Assembly: GCA_903893945.1 (NCBI GenBank)
Contig: CAITOF010000068.1
Location: 1 to 64,000, forward strand
Reading direction: 5' to 3'
Length of the DNA: 64,000 nt
Origin: an uncultured Oxalobacteraceae bacterium
Lineage (GTDB): Bacteria; Pseudomonadota; Gammaproteobacteria; Burkholderiales; Burkholderiaceae_D
Shown one piece after another: positions 18,146 to 26,851 of this stretch. The position numbers and the translations under genes are program-made. Below the pieces are notes generated by a model, which searched no databases, was not told where the DNA came from, and was given only the letters and a program-made list of their open reading frames with translations. Within the stretch, counting starts at the first letter, position 1. Each line of letters begins with the position of its first letter.

Positions 18146-18679
18146 ATGGCAATAAAACACCCTTCCCGATATACACGCGCTGCGGCTGCATTTTGCGTCG
18201 CGCTGTGCGTCAGTATGCCGGCATGGTGTGCCGAAACCGAACCGCAGGAACAGACAACGGTTCTGACCAAGATTCAGGAAATCACCGATCGTGCTTCCAG
18301 TCTGGTCGCTAAAGCCGTCGATTTTCTGGGCACACGCTACAAACGCGGTGGCAATACCACCGATCAGGGACTGGATTGCAGTGGCCTGGTTCGACTGGTC
18401 TTTAAAGATGCCGTCAATGTTGATTTACCCCGTACTGCGGCAGAAATCAGCCGCGCAGGCGAAAAGATCGAACCGGCTGAATTACAACCGGGTGATTTAG
18501 TGTTTTACAACACGCTGAAACGAGGGTTTTCCCACGTTGGTATTTATCTGGGCGACAATAAATTCATCCATTCACCCTCTAAAGGGGGGCAGGTTCGCAT
18601 CGAAAGCATGGACTTGGCGTACTGGAAAAAACGATTTAATGGTGCGCGCCGCATTAACGACGATTATTCGCCCAATTGA
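18146..18679 (+). CDS. Secreted NlpC/P60 (C40) cell-wall peptidase
   Basis: Exported cysteine peptidase of 177 residues. The signal peptide spans about 1-29 (ending SMPAWCA). The NlpC/P60 domain (about 50-170) has the catalytic Cys in GLDCSGLVRLVF, the His in GFSHVGIYLG and the third polar residue region at FIHSPSKGG. Family members cut the D-Glu-mDAP bond of peptidoglycan. It is short, with no SH3 or LysM domain, like Spr/MepS-type enzymes. It appears to be a single-gene unit, convergent with the patatin lipoprotein. Confidence 0.9.
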   Translation: MAIKHPSRYTRAAAAFCVALCVSMPAWCAETEPQEQTTVLTKIQEITDRASSLVAKAVDFLGTRYKRGGNTTDQGLDCSGLVRLVFKDAVNVDLPRTAAEISRAGEKIEPAELQPGDLVFYNTLKRGFSHVGIYLGDNKFIHSPSKGGQVRIESMDLAYWKKRFNGARRINDDYSPN

Positions 18680-18688
18680 TCGCTTTCA

Positions 18689-18712
18689 GACCCCCTTTCG
18701 GGGTCAGCCCTG
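18689..18712 (+). terminator. Hairpin between convergent peptidase and patatin genes
   Basis: GACCCC (18689-18694) pairs with GGGGTC (18700-18705) around a short loop, ten bases after the peptidase stop. Only a weak T-rich stretch follows, so it is a moderate terminator at best; it could serve both directions. Confidence 0.45.
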
Positions 18713-19711
18713 TTATTTCTCCTGCATTTCCCTGATCTTGCGTTTGATTTCTGCCATGGCATTCATGGTGGCCCGCTCACCGGCCAGTATGGCAGTATGC
18801 CGGCCCGCGAAATCGCCGCTTTTCATGTCAGCCAGCTCCGGCCGGATCACAATATCCGCCCCTTTTAATTCGTACTGGTTGATGGTTTGCCCCATGATCG
18901 AAAAGGTCTGCATCAACACATTCAGGGACGACGACGATGCCTGAGCATCCGGTTCTGCCGAAATATTGACGGCTATTACAAAATCCGCCCCCATCTCGCG
19001 GGCGAACGACACAGGCACCGGCGCAATCAGTCCACCGTCCACATATAACTTGTCACCAATTCTCACCGGCTGAAAGACCCCGGGCACCGCCGAGGAAGCC
19101 CTGACGGCCGCGCCCGTATTGCCGCGCCTGAACAAAATCGGGAGTCCGGTATTGAGGTCGGTCGCCACGGCACCAAACGGTTTTTTTAATTTTTCTATGG
19201 GCAACTGATGAACTTCCCGGTTAACGAAATTCTGCAGTCCCTCGCCTTTCAATACGCCGGTCGTATTGCCAAACAACGGCACTTTCCAGTCGGACAAGGT
19301 TGCCTCATCCATGGACAGCGCAATTTTCTGCAGCGCAAATCCGCTGTTGCCTGCGGCATATAAAGCCCCGACCAGACTACCGGCACTGGTCCCGGTGACA
19401 ATCTCCACGTCGATATCCTGCGACTCAAGTGCCTTGATGACGCCCACATGGGCAAAGCCCCGCGCGGCACCACCACCGAGTGCCAATCCGATTCGGATAT
19501 GTTTCGGCAGCGGTCTGGTGACCGGTTCAGGTATGGCGATTGCAACAGGGGCGGCCACCGTGCCGACCGGCGACGGCGTCGCTGTAACAACTGGCACTGC
19601 CGTACTCACCAAAGGCGGCGGCGTCACCGGGGCCACGGACGGCGGGGTTTTACAACCCGAGAAAATAACAACGGCAGCAACAGGAATAAACTGCAGGTAA
19701 CGTGTGAACAT
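18713..19711 (-). CDS. Patatin-like phospholipase lipoprotein (RssA/NTE type)
   Basis: Predicted lipoprotein lipase of 332 residues. The N-terminus MFTRYLQFIPVAAVVIFSGC carries a lipobox with Cys20. A Pro/Thr/Val-rich linker (about 22-65) precedes the patatin domain: oxyanion loop LGGGAARGFAHVGV, nucleophile GTSAGSLVGA and the Asp of the dyad in DGGLIAPVPV. It probably hydrolyses phospholipid or acyl esters at the envelope. All catalytic motifs are intact. It may be monocistronic; a terminator hairpin precedes it. Confidence 0.9.
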   Translation of the reverse strand: MFTRYLQFIPVAAVVIFSGCKTPPSVAPVTPPPLVSTAVPVVTATPSPVGTVAAPVAIAIPEPVTRPLPKHIRIGLALGGGAARGFAHVGVIKALESQDIDVEIVTGTSAGSLVGALYAAGNSGFALQKIALSMDEATLSDWKVPLFGNTTGVLKGEGLQNFVNREVHQLPIEKLKKPFGAVATDLNTGLPILFRRGNTGAAVRASSAVPGVFQPVRIGDKLYVDGGLIAPVPVSFAREMGADFVIAVNISAEPDAQASSSSLNVLMQTFSIMGQTINQYELKGADIVIRPELADMKSGDFAGRHTAILAGERATMNAMAEIKRKIREMQEK

Positions 19712-19757
19712 AAGGCCAGATGAATAATGGAGATCGGTGAAACGTCCGGAAAAAATG

Positions 19758-19792
19758 AAAACAGCATAAGCAGGTTACCTATGCTGTTTTCA
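19758..19792 (-). terminator. Terminator downstream of the small membrane protein gene
   Basis: A perfect 11-bp stem (19758-19768 with 19780-19790) has the sequence AAAACAGCATA and its complement. On the minus strand it is followed by TTTTCATTTTTT. The A/T-rich ends make it work in both directions; its main user is the gene at 19840-20214. Confidence 0.8.
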
Positions 19793-19839
19793 ATTAACTG
19801 TTTGGGCGCATTATATCAAACTGCAATGCCCGGTCCGGA

Positions 19840-20214
19840 TTAAACTGCCGGATACACCGCGACCTTCTTTTTGCGGCTGAACAGCATCATCAAGCCGCCC
19901 ACCATTAACAGGGGCACGAGCAGCGGCGAGAACAATACCAGCATGCCTGACAGTATCACGGCAAACAGGACCATGACCAAAAGCGACACGCCCGTCAGTA
20001 TGAAACCGACAAACAGGAGTGCAAAAAATGCAATGGCAAGCCCGGCCAACAGGCCGCCCACCGCATAACCGAGACCGGCAAAACCGGTGACCGGCTGCCC
20101 GCCGGCCACCACTGTCCAGTTGCCGGGCAAACCGGCACCGGAACACAGCGCAAGCAGCACCAAAGCCAGTGCAAAACCGGATACCAGTAACAGTGTTCGT
20201 TGACGAGTCATCAT
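19840..20214 (-). CDS. Small integral membrane protein, unknown function
   Basis: I do not recognise this 124-residue protein. It is very hydrophobic, with an N-terminal segment (LLLVSGFALALVLLALC) that may be a signal anchor, two or three further membrane spans (GLLAGLAIAFFALLFVGFIL, VMVLFAVILSGMLVLF, PLLVPLLMVGGLMML) and a basic end (SRKKKVAVYP) that is probably cytoplasmic. AGGACACTATC precedes tandem ATG codons. It has its own terminator. Codon use resembles its neighbours, so it is likely a genuine gene. Confidence 0.6.
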   Translation of the reverse strand: MMTRQRTLLLVSGFALALVLLALCSGAGLPGNWTVVAGGQPVTGFAGLGYAVGGLLAGLAIAFFALLFVGFILTGVSLLVMVLFAVILSGMLVLFSPLLVPLLMVGGLMMLFSRKKKVAVYPAV

Positions 20215-20358
20215 GATAGTGTCCTTTTTTCGTTAAAGATAATGTTGATGTGCTCATCTTAACGGCACTGACAATAAACTCAACGGCCATGCGACAGACT
20301 GCAAAAGGCGACGCCTGAAACGAATTCTGCGCGGATCAGATGACTGGGCGGCGAGTAC

Positions 20359-21261
20359 TCAGCGCCGCTTGCAACATGCCCGCAAGGCATCGTCAAGCCG
20401 CTCATACCGGAATTGAAACCCGCCGCTCTGCAGTCTGGCCGGCAGCACTTTCTGCCCGCCGGTCAACAGGATGGCCCGGGCACCCATTACCCAGGTCAGA
20501 AGAAAGGATGGCGCCACCAGCCAGGCCGGGCGGCTCAGCACGCCTGCCAATGTCGCTGTAAACGCACGATTCGTTTCAGGCTGGGGCGCGGTCATGTTGA
20601 ATGCTCCTTGCGCATTCGCATCGGCCATTAATTGCATTACGATGGCGACATAATCATCAATGTGGATCCAGCTCATCCACTGACGGCCGCTGCCCAGGCG
20701 CGCACCCAAACCGAGTTTAAACGGCAGCACCATCCGTTTCAGCAGCCCCCCGTTAGCGGACAGCACCAATCCTGTACGCAGCAGGCAGACCCGAACACCG
20801 GCATCGGCAGCCCGGCTGGCTTCCTGTTCCCAGGCCAGACACAGCTGCGCCGCGAAATCGTTGCCGGGCCCGGACAGATCGTTCAGGGCTTCGTCGCCGC
20901 GGTCGCCATAATAACCGATGGCCGAGCCACTCAGTAACAGGCCAGGTCGACGCTGTCTCGCCGCAATGTGCCGGACCAGATTTCCCGTGAACGTGACACG
21001 ACTGTCCCACAAGGCTTTTTTTCTGGATTCAGTCCAGGCAGCGTCCACGATCGGCTCACCGGCCAGATTGATAATCACGTCAAAATCAAGTTGTTCATGC
21101 CATTCATCCAGCCGCGACACAGCCGCAACAGCACCGCTCCATTTTTTCGTTACCCCCGCAGGCTTTCTGGAAAAAACTGTCACCTGATGTCCCGCATCCA
21201 TCAGCGCAGCGCATAACGCGCTACCTATCAACCCTGTACCACCCGTCATTAATATATTCAC
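20359..21261 (-). CDS. TIGR01777 family NAD(P)-dependent epimerase (YfcH/SulA-like)
   Basis: SDR-type oxidoreductase of 300 residues. The N-terminal MNILMTGGTGLIGSALCAALMDAGHQVTVFSRKP is a Rossmann motif; NLAGEPIVDAAWTESRKKALWDSRV is the TIGR01777 signature; SGSAIGYYGDRG is the active-site region, and the DUF1731-like C-terminus carries LTWVMGARAILLTGGQKVLPARL. Translation starts at GTG (21261). It is 44 bases downstream of a LitR-like regulator that faces folE. Homologues are often found in such light-regulated clusters; the substrate is unknown. Confidence 0.88.
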   Translation of the reverse strand: MNILMTGGTGLIGSALCAALMDAGHQVTVFSRKPAGVTKKWSGAVAAVSRLDEWHEQLDFDVIINLAGEPIVDAAWTESRKKALWDSRVTFTGNLVRHIAARQRRPGLLLSGSAIGYYGDRGDEALNDLSGPGNDFAAQLCLAWEQEASRAADAGVRVCLLRTGLVLSANGGLLKRMVLPFKLGLGARLGSGRQWMSWIHIDDYVAIVMQLMADANAQGAFNMTAPQPETNRAFTATLAGVLSRPAWLVAPSFLLTWVMGARAILLTGGQKVLPARLQSGGFQFRYERLDDALRACCKRR

Positions 21262-21305
21262 GGTGCATTCACTTTCTGCCAGCCATCAATCAAAAGTGCG
21301 GCAAC

Positions 21306-22334
21306 TCAAACCGCCTTCTCGCCCACAGTGCGTGCCGGCAAAGGCAGTCCCTCGGCCCGCGCCACTTTCTCCAGGACCTGCTCCATGGTAAAACGCGCCT
21401 GCACCGTGGCCAGATAAATCTGCTGATGTAATTTCTCGTCCGCGGCATTCCGATTTTCACATTCCCGGCTGTAGCGCTCGAAACTGCCCAGCATGTACAG
21501 AATTTCCACCAGATGACGAGGACATTCACAATAGATGCCGTTCGCGGCTGTCGTCACGGCAGCCAGTGCCTGATCATCAAACAGCACCGCTGGCACCCGG
21601 TCTGTTGCGGTACCAACGGATTTTCCGCGTGTTGGCCGGCTTGTCCCGGCCGGCAGGGCCAGCCGGCACAGGGAATCGAGCTCATCCATATCCGTTGGTA
21701 TTCGCGACACCAGATAACCGGCAGAACGCAGTTTCCGGATCGCTTCATGACGGGCAAATCGGTACAGGATCAACACACCTCGCGCATTAAAGTGTTTTTT
21801 TACAGTATCAATCAGGTCACGTTCAATCTGGTTAATTTCCGATATTTCGATCAGGAGCAGATCGGCAGTCAATGCCTGCTGGGTCAAGGCCATCTGCATC
21901 GATAGACTGTGCCCGGCAACATCAATGATATGGGACAGCGGATCAATGTCTGCCAGGGATCCGCTCATGTGCCGGGCCACAATAAAGGTGCGGATTAACT
22001 GGCCCGGGCCTGCACTGACATCCTCGTTGGTGCCGGATGCCACATCGGTGACAGGGTGCTGTTCAAGCATGGCGCGCAATTCGTCGTCGTTCAGGTGTGC
22101 AATGGCGCCTATCGGATTGCCCCGGTCAACCAGTTGTTTTATGATACTCAAATGCCTGATCTCCTCCATCGAGTACTCACGATGGCCATGCGCCGATCGA
22201 TGCGGCCGGACCAGATTATATCGACGCTCCCACACACGCAACGTCTCGACAGGCACACCTGACAGCCGTGCGGCCGAACCACTGCGATACATTGGCGTTA
22301 TACGGTCTTTCCCGTTTTCGTTTATAGTTCCCAT
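21306..22334 (-). CDS. MerR-family regulator, class II LitR/PplR-like
   Basis: Regulator of 342 residues. The N-terminal MerR helix-turn-helix is visible at about 15-80 (YRSGSAARLSGVPVETLRVWERRYNLVRPHRSAHGHREYSMEEI, interrupted by normal wing). The rest (about 90-280) has the fold pattern of a B12-binding-type domain, but I find no DxHxxG cobalamin motif. That fits the class II LitR/PplR regulators of Pseudomonas, which lack their own cofactor. AGGAACACG precedes the ATG. The neighbours (TIGR01777 epimerase downstream, divergent folE) match light-inducible clusters. Control of folE is inferred. Confidence 0.8.
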   Translation of the reverse strand: MGTINENGKDRITPMYRSGSAARLSGVPVETLRVWERRYNLVRPHRSAHGHREYSMEEIRHLSIIKQLVDRGNPIGAIAHLNDDELRAMLEQHPVTDVASGTNEDVSAGPGQLIRTFIVARHMSGSLADIDPLSHIIDVAGHSLSMQMALTQQALTADLLLIEISEINQIERDLIDTVKKHFNARGVLILYRFARHEAIRKLRSAGYLVSRIPTDMDELDSLCRLALPAGTSRPTRGKSVGTATDRVPAVLFDDQALAAVTTAANGIYCECPRHLVEILYMLGSFERYSRECENRNAADEKLHQQIYLATVQARFTMEQVLEKVARAEGLPLPARTVGEKAV

Positions 22335-22416
22335 CGTGTTCCTGTTTATTTCTGGTTAAGCTGCCCTATAATTGGCTTGTCGATCACGTCACCATCAATA
22401 CGGATGACCAAGTCTA

Positions 22417-22457
22417 TTGAACAGTTATTGTACAGGTTATATTCGCAAAAAGTGCGA
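22417..22457. promoter_or_regulatory. Candidate LitR-like operator in the regulator/folE gap
   Basis: Two adjacent direct repeats, TTGAACAGTTA (22417-22427) and TTGTACAGGTTA (22428-22439), are followed by an inverted repeat TCGCA-n5-TGCGA (22443-22457). TGTACA is the type of half-site I recall from LitR/PplR operators. They lie in the 234-base gap between the divergent MerR and folE genes. The repeats are seen; the function is inference. Confidence 0.35.
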
Positions 22458-22568
22458 TAAATATATGAACACCATATGGACAACACGCCGGATAACTAGT
22501 ATCTTACCCTGGACAACACCGCTTTATCGAATATAGGTAACAAGCATTTTATTAATGGAATATCAATA

Positions 22569-23288
22569 ATGTCCAACTACAACCTGCACCTGACCCACCC
22601 TCGTCACCCGAAAACGACGGGTTCCGTGTCAGAAAAAATACGGGCCCGACTGGTCGCCGCCAAGGCTCGATTTCATGCGAACGACAACATTGCCGATTTT
22701 GTACAGGAAGGCGAGCTGAATCAACTGGTCGAGGAAGTGGAAGGCAAGCTGGCAAGCGTACTGGACAGCCTGGTGATTGACACGGAAAACGACCACAACA
22801 GCAAAGAGACGGCACGCCGGGTGGCAAAAATGTACGTGCACGAGATATTCAAGGGACGATACACAAAGCTGCCGCAGATTACCGAGTTTCCGAATGCCTC
22901 AAAGCTGAATGAGTTGATGATCGTCGGCCCGATCACGGTACGAAGCGCGTGCAGTCATCATTTATGTCCGGTAATCGGCAAGGTATGGGTCGGTGTGCTA
23001 CCGAACGAAGACACCAATATCATCGGGCTGTCCAAATACGCCCGCTTAACCGAATGGATCATGAGCCGGCCGCAAATCCAGGAAGAGGCCGTTATTCAGC
23101 TGGCTGATTTGATTGAACAGAAGACCCAGCCAGACGGCCTGGCCATCGTCATGGAAGCCACCCATTTCTGCATGACCTGGCGCGGCGTAAAAGATATGGA
23201 TAACAAAATGATCAACTCCGTTATGCGCGGCAGCTTCCTGACGAATCCGGAATTACGCCAGGAATTTTTATCGCTGATACCGCGCTGA
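22569..23288 (+). CDS. folE: GTP cyclohydrolase I (light-cluster type FolE paralogue)
   Basis: Zinc enzyme converting GTP to 7,8-dihydroneopterin triphosphate, first step to tetrahydrofolate and pterins; 239 residues. The zinc and catalytic motifs are present in a variant form: SACSHHLCPVIGKVWVG (usually CEHH) and EATHFCMTWRGV, with GLSKYARL and a C-terminal EFLSLIPR. The N-terminal 40 residues are longer than in housekeeping FolE. It is divergent from the LitR-like regulator. In Pseudomonas such folE genes are light-induced and supply pterin to photolyase or cryptochrome; here that is inferred from context. Confidence 0.9.
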   Translation: MSNYNLHLTHPRHPKTTGSVSEKIRARLVAAKARFHANDNIADFVQEGELNQLVEEVEGKLASVLDSLVIDTENDHNSKETARRVAKMYVHEIFKGRYTKLPQITEFPNASKLNELMIVGPITVRSACSHHLCPVIGKVWVGVLPNEDTNIIGLSKYARLTEWIMSRPQIQEEAVIQLADLIEQKTQPDGLAIVMEATHFCMTWRGVKDMDNKMINSVMRGSFLTNPELRQEFLSLIPR

Positions 23289-23297
23289 ACGACCCGG

Positions 23298-24674
23298 TCA
23301 GGACAGCCGTGTCACGTTGGAATCCGCATAATCATCGTCATCCAGTAATTGCGCCGGCAAACTCTTAGTCGGTATCACGCCCAGCTTCCTGACCTGTTCG
23401 GCCTGGCGTATCAGGTTGCCACGACCGGTGCTCAGTTTCGCTTTGGCATCATCAAATGACTTCTGGGTCTGCCCCAGTTTTTTACCGATATCTTCCAGAT
23501 CGTCCACAAATCCGACAAATTTGTCGTATAACTTCGCGCACTGCTGGGCAATTTCCTGGGCATTCCGGTTTTGCTGCTCCGAACGCCAGATGTAAGCTAT
23601 CGTGCGCAAATTCGCCAGCAAGGTACTGGGACTGACCAACAGCACATTCTTGGCCAGTGCATCGTTGAACAGACTGGCATCGTGACTGAAGGCCAGCATG
23701 AATGCAGGTTCCACGGCGATGAACAGCATCACAAAATCCGGCGCATTCAGCCCCGTTAGCGTCTGATAATTTTTTTCAGATAAACCGCGGATGTGTGACC
23801 GAACTGACATCAGGTGCTGCTTGAGACTTTCTTCGCGTTCCGTATCCGTGTCTGCGCTAACGTAGCGTTCATACGCCACCAGCGACATTTTGGCGTCCAC
23901 CACCATGTGGCGTCCTTCTGGCAGATGGATGATCACGTCGGGACGGTATTGCCCACCCTCTTCCCGGTCAAAACTGTTTTGCACCTGGTATTCTTCACCT
24001 TTGCGCAGGCCAGACGATTCCAGCACCTTTTCCAGCACCATCTCGCCCCAGATACCCTGGGTCTTGTTGCTTCCTTTCAGCGCGTGCGTAAGATTGATGG
24101 CATCTTCACTTATCTTTCCGTTCAACGCAGCCAACCGTTCAATTTCATTTTTCAGCGTCAGCCGCTCTTTTGAATCTTTATCGTAGGTATCGGCAACCTG
24201 TGTCTGAAACTGGGCAATTTTTTCCTGCAGAGGCAACAGAATGCCGCCCAGATTCAGCTGATTCTGTTCAGTGAATTTTTTGGATTTTTCTTCCAGAATC
24301 TGGTTGGCCAGCAGTTGAAACTGCTGGCCGAATTCGCTGCGGGCCGCCTCCAGGAGAGCAATTTTTTCATTGGCCTGCAAACGATCAGACTCAAGGCGCG
24401 TTGACAGTTCGGCGATGCGAGCCTGCTGGTTCGCCAGTTCGGTCTGTTGATCGTCACACCGTGATTTCAGGGCATTGGACTGCAGCAGCCACTGTTCAGC
24501 GATATTCACCTGCGCCGTGAGCCGTTCCTTTAACGAGACAATGTCGGTGGACGCCTGCCGCTCTGCTACCGACAAACGCTGGCTGAATTGGGCGCTCAGG
24601 ACGACCCACGCCGCCAGCCCGCCGACCACCAGCCCGATGCCCAACCCGACCACCAGCAATCCGCTCAATTCCAT
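23298..24674 (-). CDS. rmuC: DNA recombination protein RmuC
   Basis: Membrane-anchored RmuC of about 458 residues, linked to limiting inversions and handling DNA ends. An N-terminal membrane anchor (MELSGLLVVGLGIGLVVGGL) is followed by a coiled coil (about 30-190) and the nuclease-like RmuC domain (GNKTQGIWGEMVLEKVLESSG-type region; EYQVQNSFDREEGGQYRPDVIIHLPEGRHMVVDAKMSL). I start at ATG 24674 because AAAAGGATT lies just upstream and the earlier in-frame ATG adds non-conserved sequence. It is convergent with folE, only nine bases apart. Confidence 0.92.
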   Translation of the reverse strand: MELSGLLVVGLGIGLVVGGLAAWVVLSAQFSQRLSVAERQASTDIVSLKERLTAQVNIAEQWLLQSNALKSRCDDQQTELANQQARIAELSTRLESDRLQANEKIALLEAARSEFGQQFQLLANQILEEKSKKFTEQNQLNLGGILLPLQEKIAQFQTQVADTYDKDSKERLTLKNEIERLAALNGKISEDAINLTHALKGSNKTQGIWGEMVLEKVLESSGLRKGEEYQVQNSFDREEGGQYRPDVIIHLPEGRHMVVDAKMSLVAYERYVSADTDTEREESLKQHLMSVRSHIRGLSEKNYQTLTGLNAPDFVMLFIAVEPAFMLAFSHDASLFNDALAKNVLLVSPSTLLANLRTIAYIWRSEQQNRNAQEIAQQCAKLYDKFVGFVDDLEDIGKKLGQTQKSFDDAKAKLSTGRGNLIRQAEQVRKLGVIPTKSLPAQLLDDDDYADSNVTRLS

Positions 24675-25183
24675 TGGTTTTAATCCTTTTAAAAAATCAG
24701 CCAACCATTCAGGCTTGTGCACGGAATAATAACATTTCCGTATGCAAGCGCTAAGGCGCTGTGCCTGCCCGCAGCGCATCTGTCACAATAAAGTCCTTTT
24801 CAGGCACAAATTCAGAGCTGGGCAGCCCACTGTCCGGTTAAACATTATCAGGGCATTAATGTCCCATTTTTGCCTGGTCAAGGACGAATTACAACGTCTA
24901 ACCAGTGTCGGCAAATAACAGCGCCTATTTTTTCTCACCGCACATTTTCTGCAGCAGCCCAACCCCGGTAACGATACGTGTTGTGTGTATAAAAAAGCAA
25001 TGTTATTATACGGTCGAACAGAAGTGGCAGTTGACAGGGAGTGCCTTTGTCTCACATTCTGCCGTCCCCCAAAGTGACATTTAATCACCTTGGGTGAAAT
25101 AGCCCGGCACCATGATGCGCACCGTGAACGATCAACTTCGCCTTACCTTCTGCAATACCGTTAACGCTTTAATAGAGAATTAA
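24675..25183. other. Intergenic region of about 509 bases without a recognised gene
   Basis: After rmuC is started at 24674, no protein here has recognisable similarity; the open frames on the minus strand are Cys/Arg-rich and lack codon bias. An A/T-rich patch (about 24988-25013) could hold promoters for the small gene at 25184, but I see no convincing -35/-10 pair. No RNA gene was recognised. Confidence 0.5.
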
Positions 25184-25558
25184 ATGCTCAGATTTCAATT
25201 TCAATCGACTGCCGCAAACCAACCGTACAAGCCCTGTTCGCCCCAACCCACAATCAACCCGGGAAACGCGGGGCAAACCACCGCATTGAACCCGCCCAAT
25301 CTGACAAAAAATAGCCCGCCGGATGCCAACCTGCTCGCTAAAACGGCAACAACAATGTGCAAAATGATGGGGTCGCCCATGACGCGCGATGCGTTGGCTC
25401 TCATAGCGGCCGTTATGTTAATTGTCGGTATTTTCTTGTGTGCAAGCGGAGCCGGAGGTCCGCTTGGCGCTTTGCTTATAGGACTCAGCCTGGGCCTGTT
25501 TCTCGGTACGCCCATCCTGACTGGGCTAGCCAGTACGTATAACCGGGCTGCCGCTTAG
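25184..25558 (+). CDS. Small hypothetical protein with a membrane hairpin
   Basis: I do not recognise this 124-residue protein. Residues 1-55 are rich in Pro, Asn, Gln and Thr (low complexity, with two Cys), and residues about 68-115 hold two hydrophobic, glycine-rich segments (ALALIAAVMLIVGIFLCASG and GALLIGLSLGLFLGTPILTG) that could form a membrane hairpin. A poor AGAG ribosome site precedes the ATG. Four 14-bp tandem repeats follow 12 bases after the stop. This architecture is also seen in some secreted or membrane-targeted effectors, but there is no direct evidence for that. Confidence 0.5.
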   Translation: MLRFQFQSTAANQPYKPCSPQPTINPGNAGQTTALNPPNLTKNSPPDANLLAKTATTMCKMMGSPMTRDALALIAAVMLIVGIFLCASGAGGPLGALLIGLSLGLFLGTPILTGLASTYNRAAA

Positions 25559-25569
25559 TTGTACTCAAG

Positions 25570-25625
25570 TTCGCTTACTGAAATTCGCTTATTGAAATTC
25601 GCTTACTGAAATTCACTTACTGACC
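25570..25625. repeat. 14-bp tandem repeat, four copies
   Basis: TTCGCTTACTGAAA is present at 25570-25583 and 25598-25611, with a one-base variant at 25584-25597 (TTCGCTTATTGAAA) and a degenerate fourth copy at 25612-25625. It lies between a small hypothetical gene and moaA. Confidence 0.9.
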
Positions 25626-25665
25626 CAGGATTTCTGAACTTCGGTCCTGGTCATTGCATAAAAAT

Positions 25666-25686
25666 ACAGGTGATCTGAACACCTGT
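25666..25686. repeat. Inverted repeat upstream of moaA
   Basis: ACAGGTG (25666-25672) and CACCTGT (25680-25686) form a perfect 7-bp arm pair around ATCTGAA, 37 bases before the preferred moaA start. It may be an operator or a small leader hairpin. It is too short for a molybdenum-cofactor riboswitch. Confidence 0.4.
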
Positions 25687-25722
25687 TAAAATATTACTTT
25701 GATGCACTTTCAAAGTACGCCA

Positions 25723-26835
25723 ATGACAAGCCGATTTATTCCTATCCATCCGCAAAACGACAGCCCTTTACTGTCGTTGCGTTCTGATATCCACACGCCC
25801 GCCCGTGGAATTTTGATGGATAGACTGCAACGTCCCTTGCGTGATTTGCGTATTTCGGTCACGGACCGCTGCAATTTTCGTTGCGTGTATTGCATGCCCA
25901 GTGCCGTGTTCGATCAGAACTACCCCTATCTCCCGCACAAAGACCTGCTCACTTTTGAAGAAATCACCCGTCTGGCAAGACTGCTGGTGGCCCACGGTGT
26001 GACCAAAATCAGGCTCACCGGTGGCGAGCCACTTTTACGAAAAAACCTGGACCGTCTGGTTGGCATGTTGCGCCAGATCGATACGCCCGATGGCACGCCA
26101 CTTGATCTAACGTTAACCACCAACGGCGCCCTTTTAGCGCAAAAAGCACAGCAGCTTAAAGACGCCGGTCTCAATCGCGTGACCGTTTCACTGGATGCGC
26201 TGGATGACGCCGTATTCAAGAAAATGAACGATGTCGATTTTTCCGTATCCGAGGTCTTGAATGGAATCGACGTGGCGCACCAAATCGGACTGGGCCCCAT
26301 TAAAATCAACATGGTCGTAAAAGCCGGCATGAATGAACATCAGATTATCCCGATGGCACGGCACTTTAAAACATCACCCCACATTTTACGATTTATCGAA
26401 TACATGGACGTCGGCGATTCCAATGGATGGCAGATGGATGACGTCATTTCATCACAACAGATTATTCACCAGATCAGCCAGTCATCGCCTGACATGCAAC
26501 TGGTAGCACTTGAGCCCAATTACCGTAGCGAGACGGCACAACGCTGGAGATACCGGGACGGGGGCGGCGAAGTGGGCGTCATTTCCAGCGTCACACAATC
26601 GTTTTGCAGGGACTGTACACGTTTGCGCCTTTCGACAGAGGGAAAACTATATACCTGCCTGTTCGCCGGCCACGGCCACGAAATTCGCGCCTTGTTACGA
26701 GGTAATGCGGACGATGCCGACATTTCCAACGCACTGGCCTATGTCTGGCAGATGCGCGGTGATCGTTATTCCGAATTGCGTGGCCAGCAAAACAGTCCGA
26801 CAAAAAAAGTGGAAATGTCATACATCGGCGGATGA
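25723..26835 (+). CDS. moaA: GTP 3',8-cyclase MoaA
   Basis: Radical-SAM enzyme of the first step of molybdenum cofactor synthesis; converts GTP to 3',8-cyclo-GTP with MoaC. The N-terminal SAM cluster is [15 protein letters not shown], the second cluster is [21 protein letters not shown], and the C-terminal GG is present (SYIGG). The start is uncertain: ATG at 25702, 25723 or 25816 are all possible and none has a strong ribosome site; 25723 gives a usual length. moaC is not in view. It heads moaA-mobA-moeA. Confidence 0.95.
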   Translation: MTSRFIPIHPQNDSPLLSLRSDIHTPARGILMDRLQRPLRDLRISVTDRCNFRCVYCMPSAVFDQNYPYLPHKDLLTFEEITRLARLLVAHGVTKIRLTGGEPLLRKNLDRLVGMLRQIDTPDGTPLDLTLTTNGALLAQKAQQLKDAGLNRVTVSLDALDDAVFKKMNDVDFSVSEVLNGIDVAHQIGLGPIKINMVVKAGMNEHQIIPMARHFKTSPHILRFIEYMDVGDSNGWQMDDVISSQQIIHQISQSSPDMQLVALEPNYRSETAQRWRYRDGGGEVGVISSVTQSFCRDCTRLRLSTEGKLYTCLFAGHGHEIRALLRGNADDADISNALAYVWQMRGDRYSELRGQQNSPTKKVEMSYIGG

Positions 26836-26851
26836 CCAGGATGAATTCAGC

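Noticed and set aside
19811-20290. Alternative minus-strand frame over the small membrane protein
   Set aside because: It is Arg/Cys-rich and lacks a ribosome site; the 124-residue hydrophobic frame is more plausible.
21306-22334. Cobalamin-binding photoreceptor function for the MerR protein
   Set aside because: The DxHxxG motif is missing, so a class I CarH/LitR B12 photoreceptor is unlikely; a class II relative fits better.
24783-25088. Minus-strand open frame of about 101 codons
   Set aside because: Rich in Cys and Arg without codon bias and no family; in a gene-free gap and not supported.
25561-25722. Molybdenum cofactor riboswitch before moaA
   Set aside because: Only a 7-bp inverted repeat and tandem repeats are visible; no long conserved multi-stem structure could be made out.
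26510-26851. Long in-frame extension of mobA into moaA
   Set aside because: It runs through the moaA coding sequence in another frame; the conserved MobA start is at 26852.
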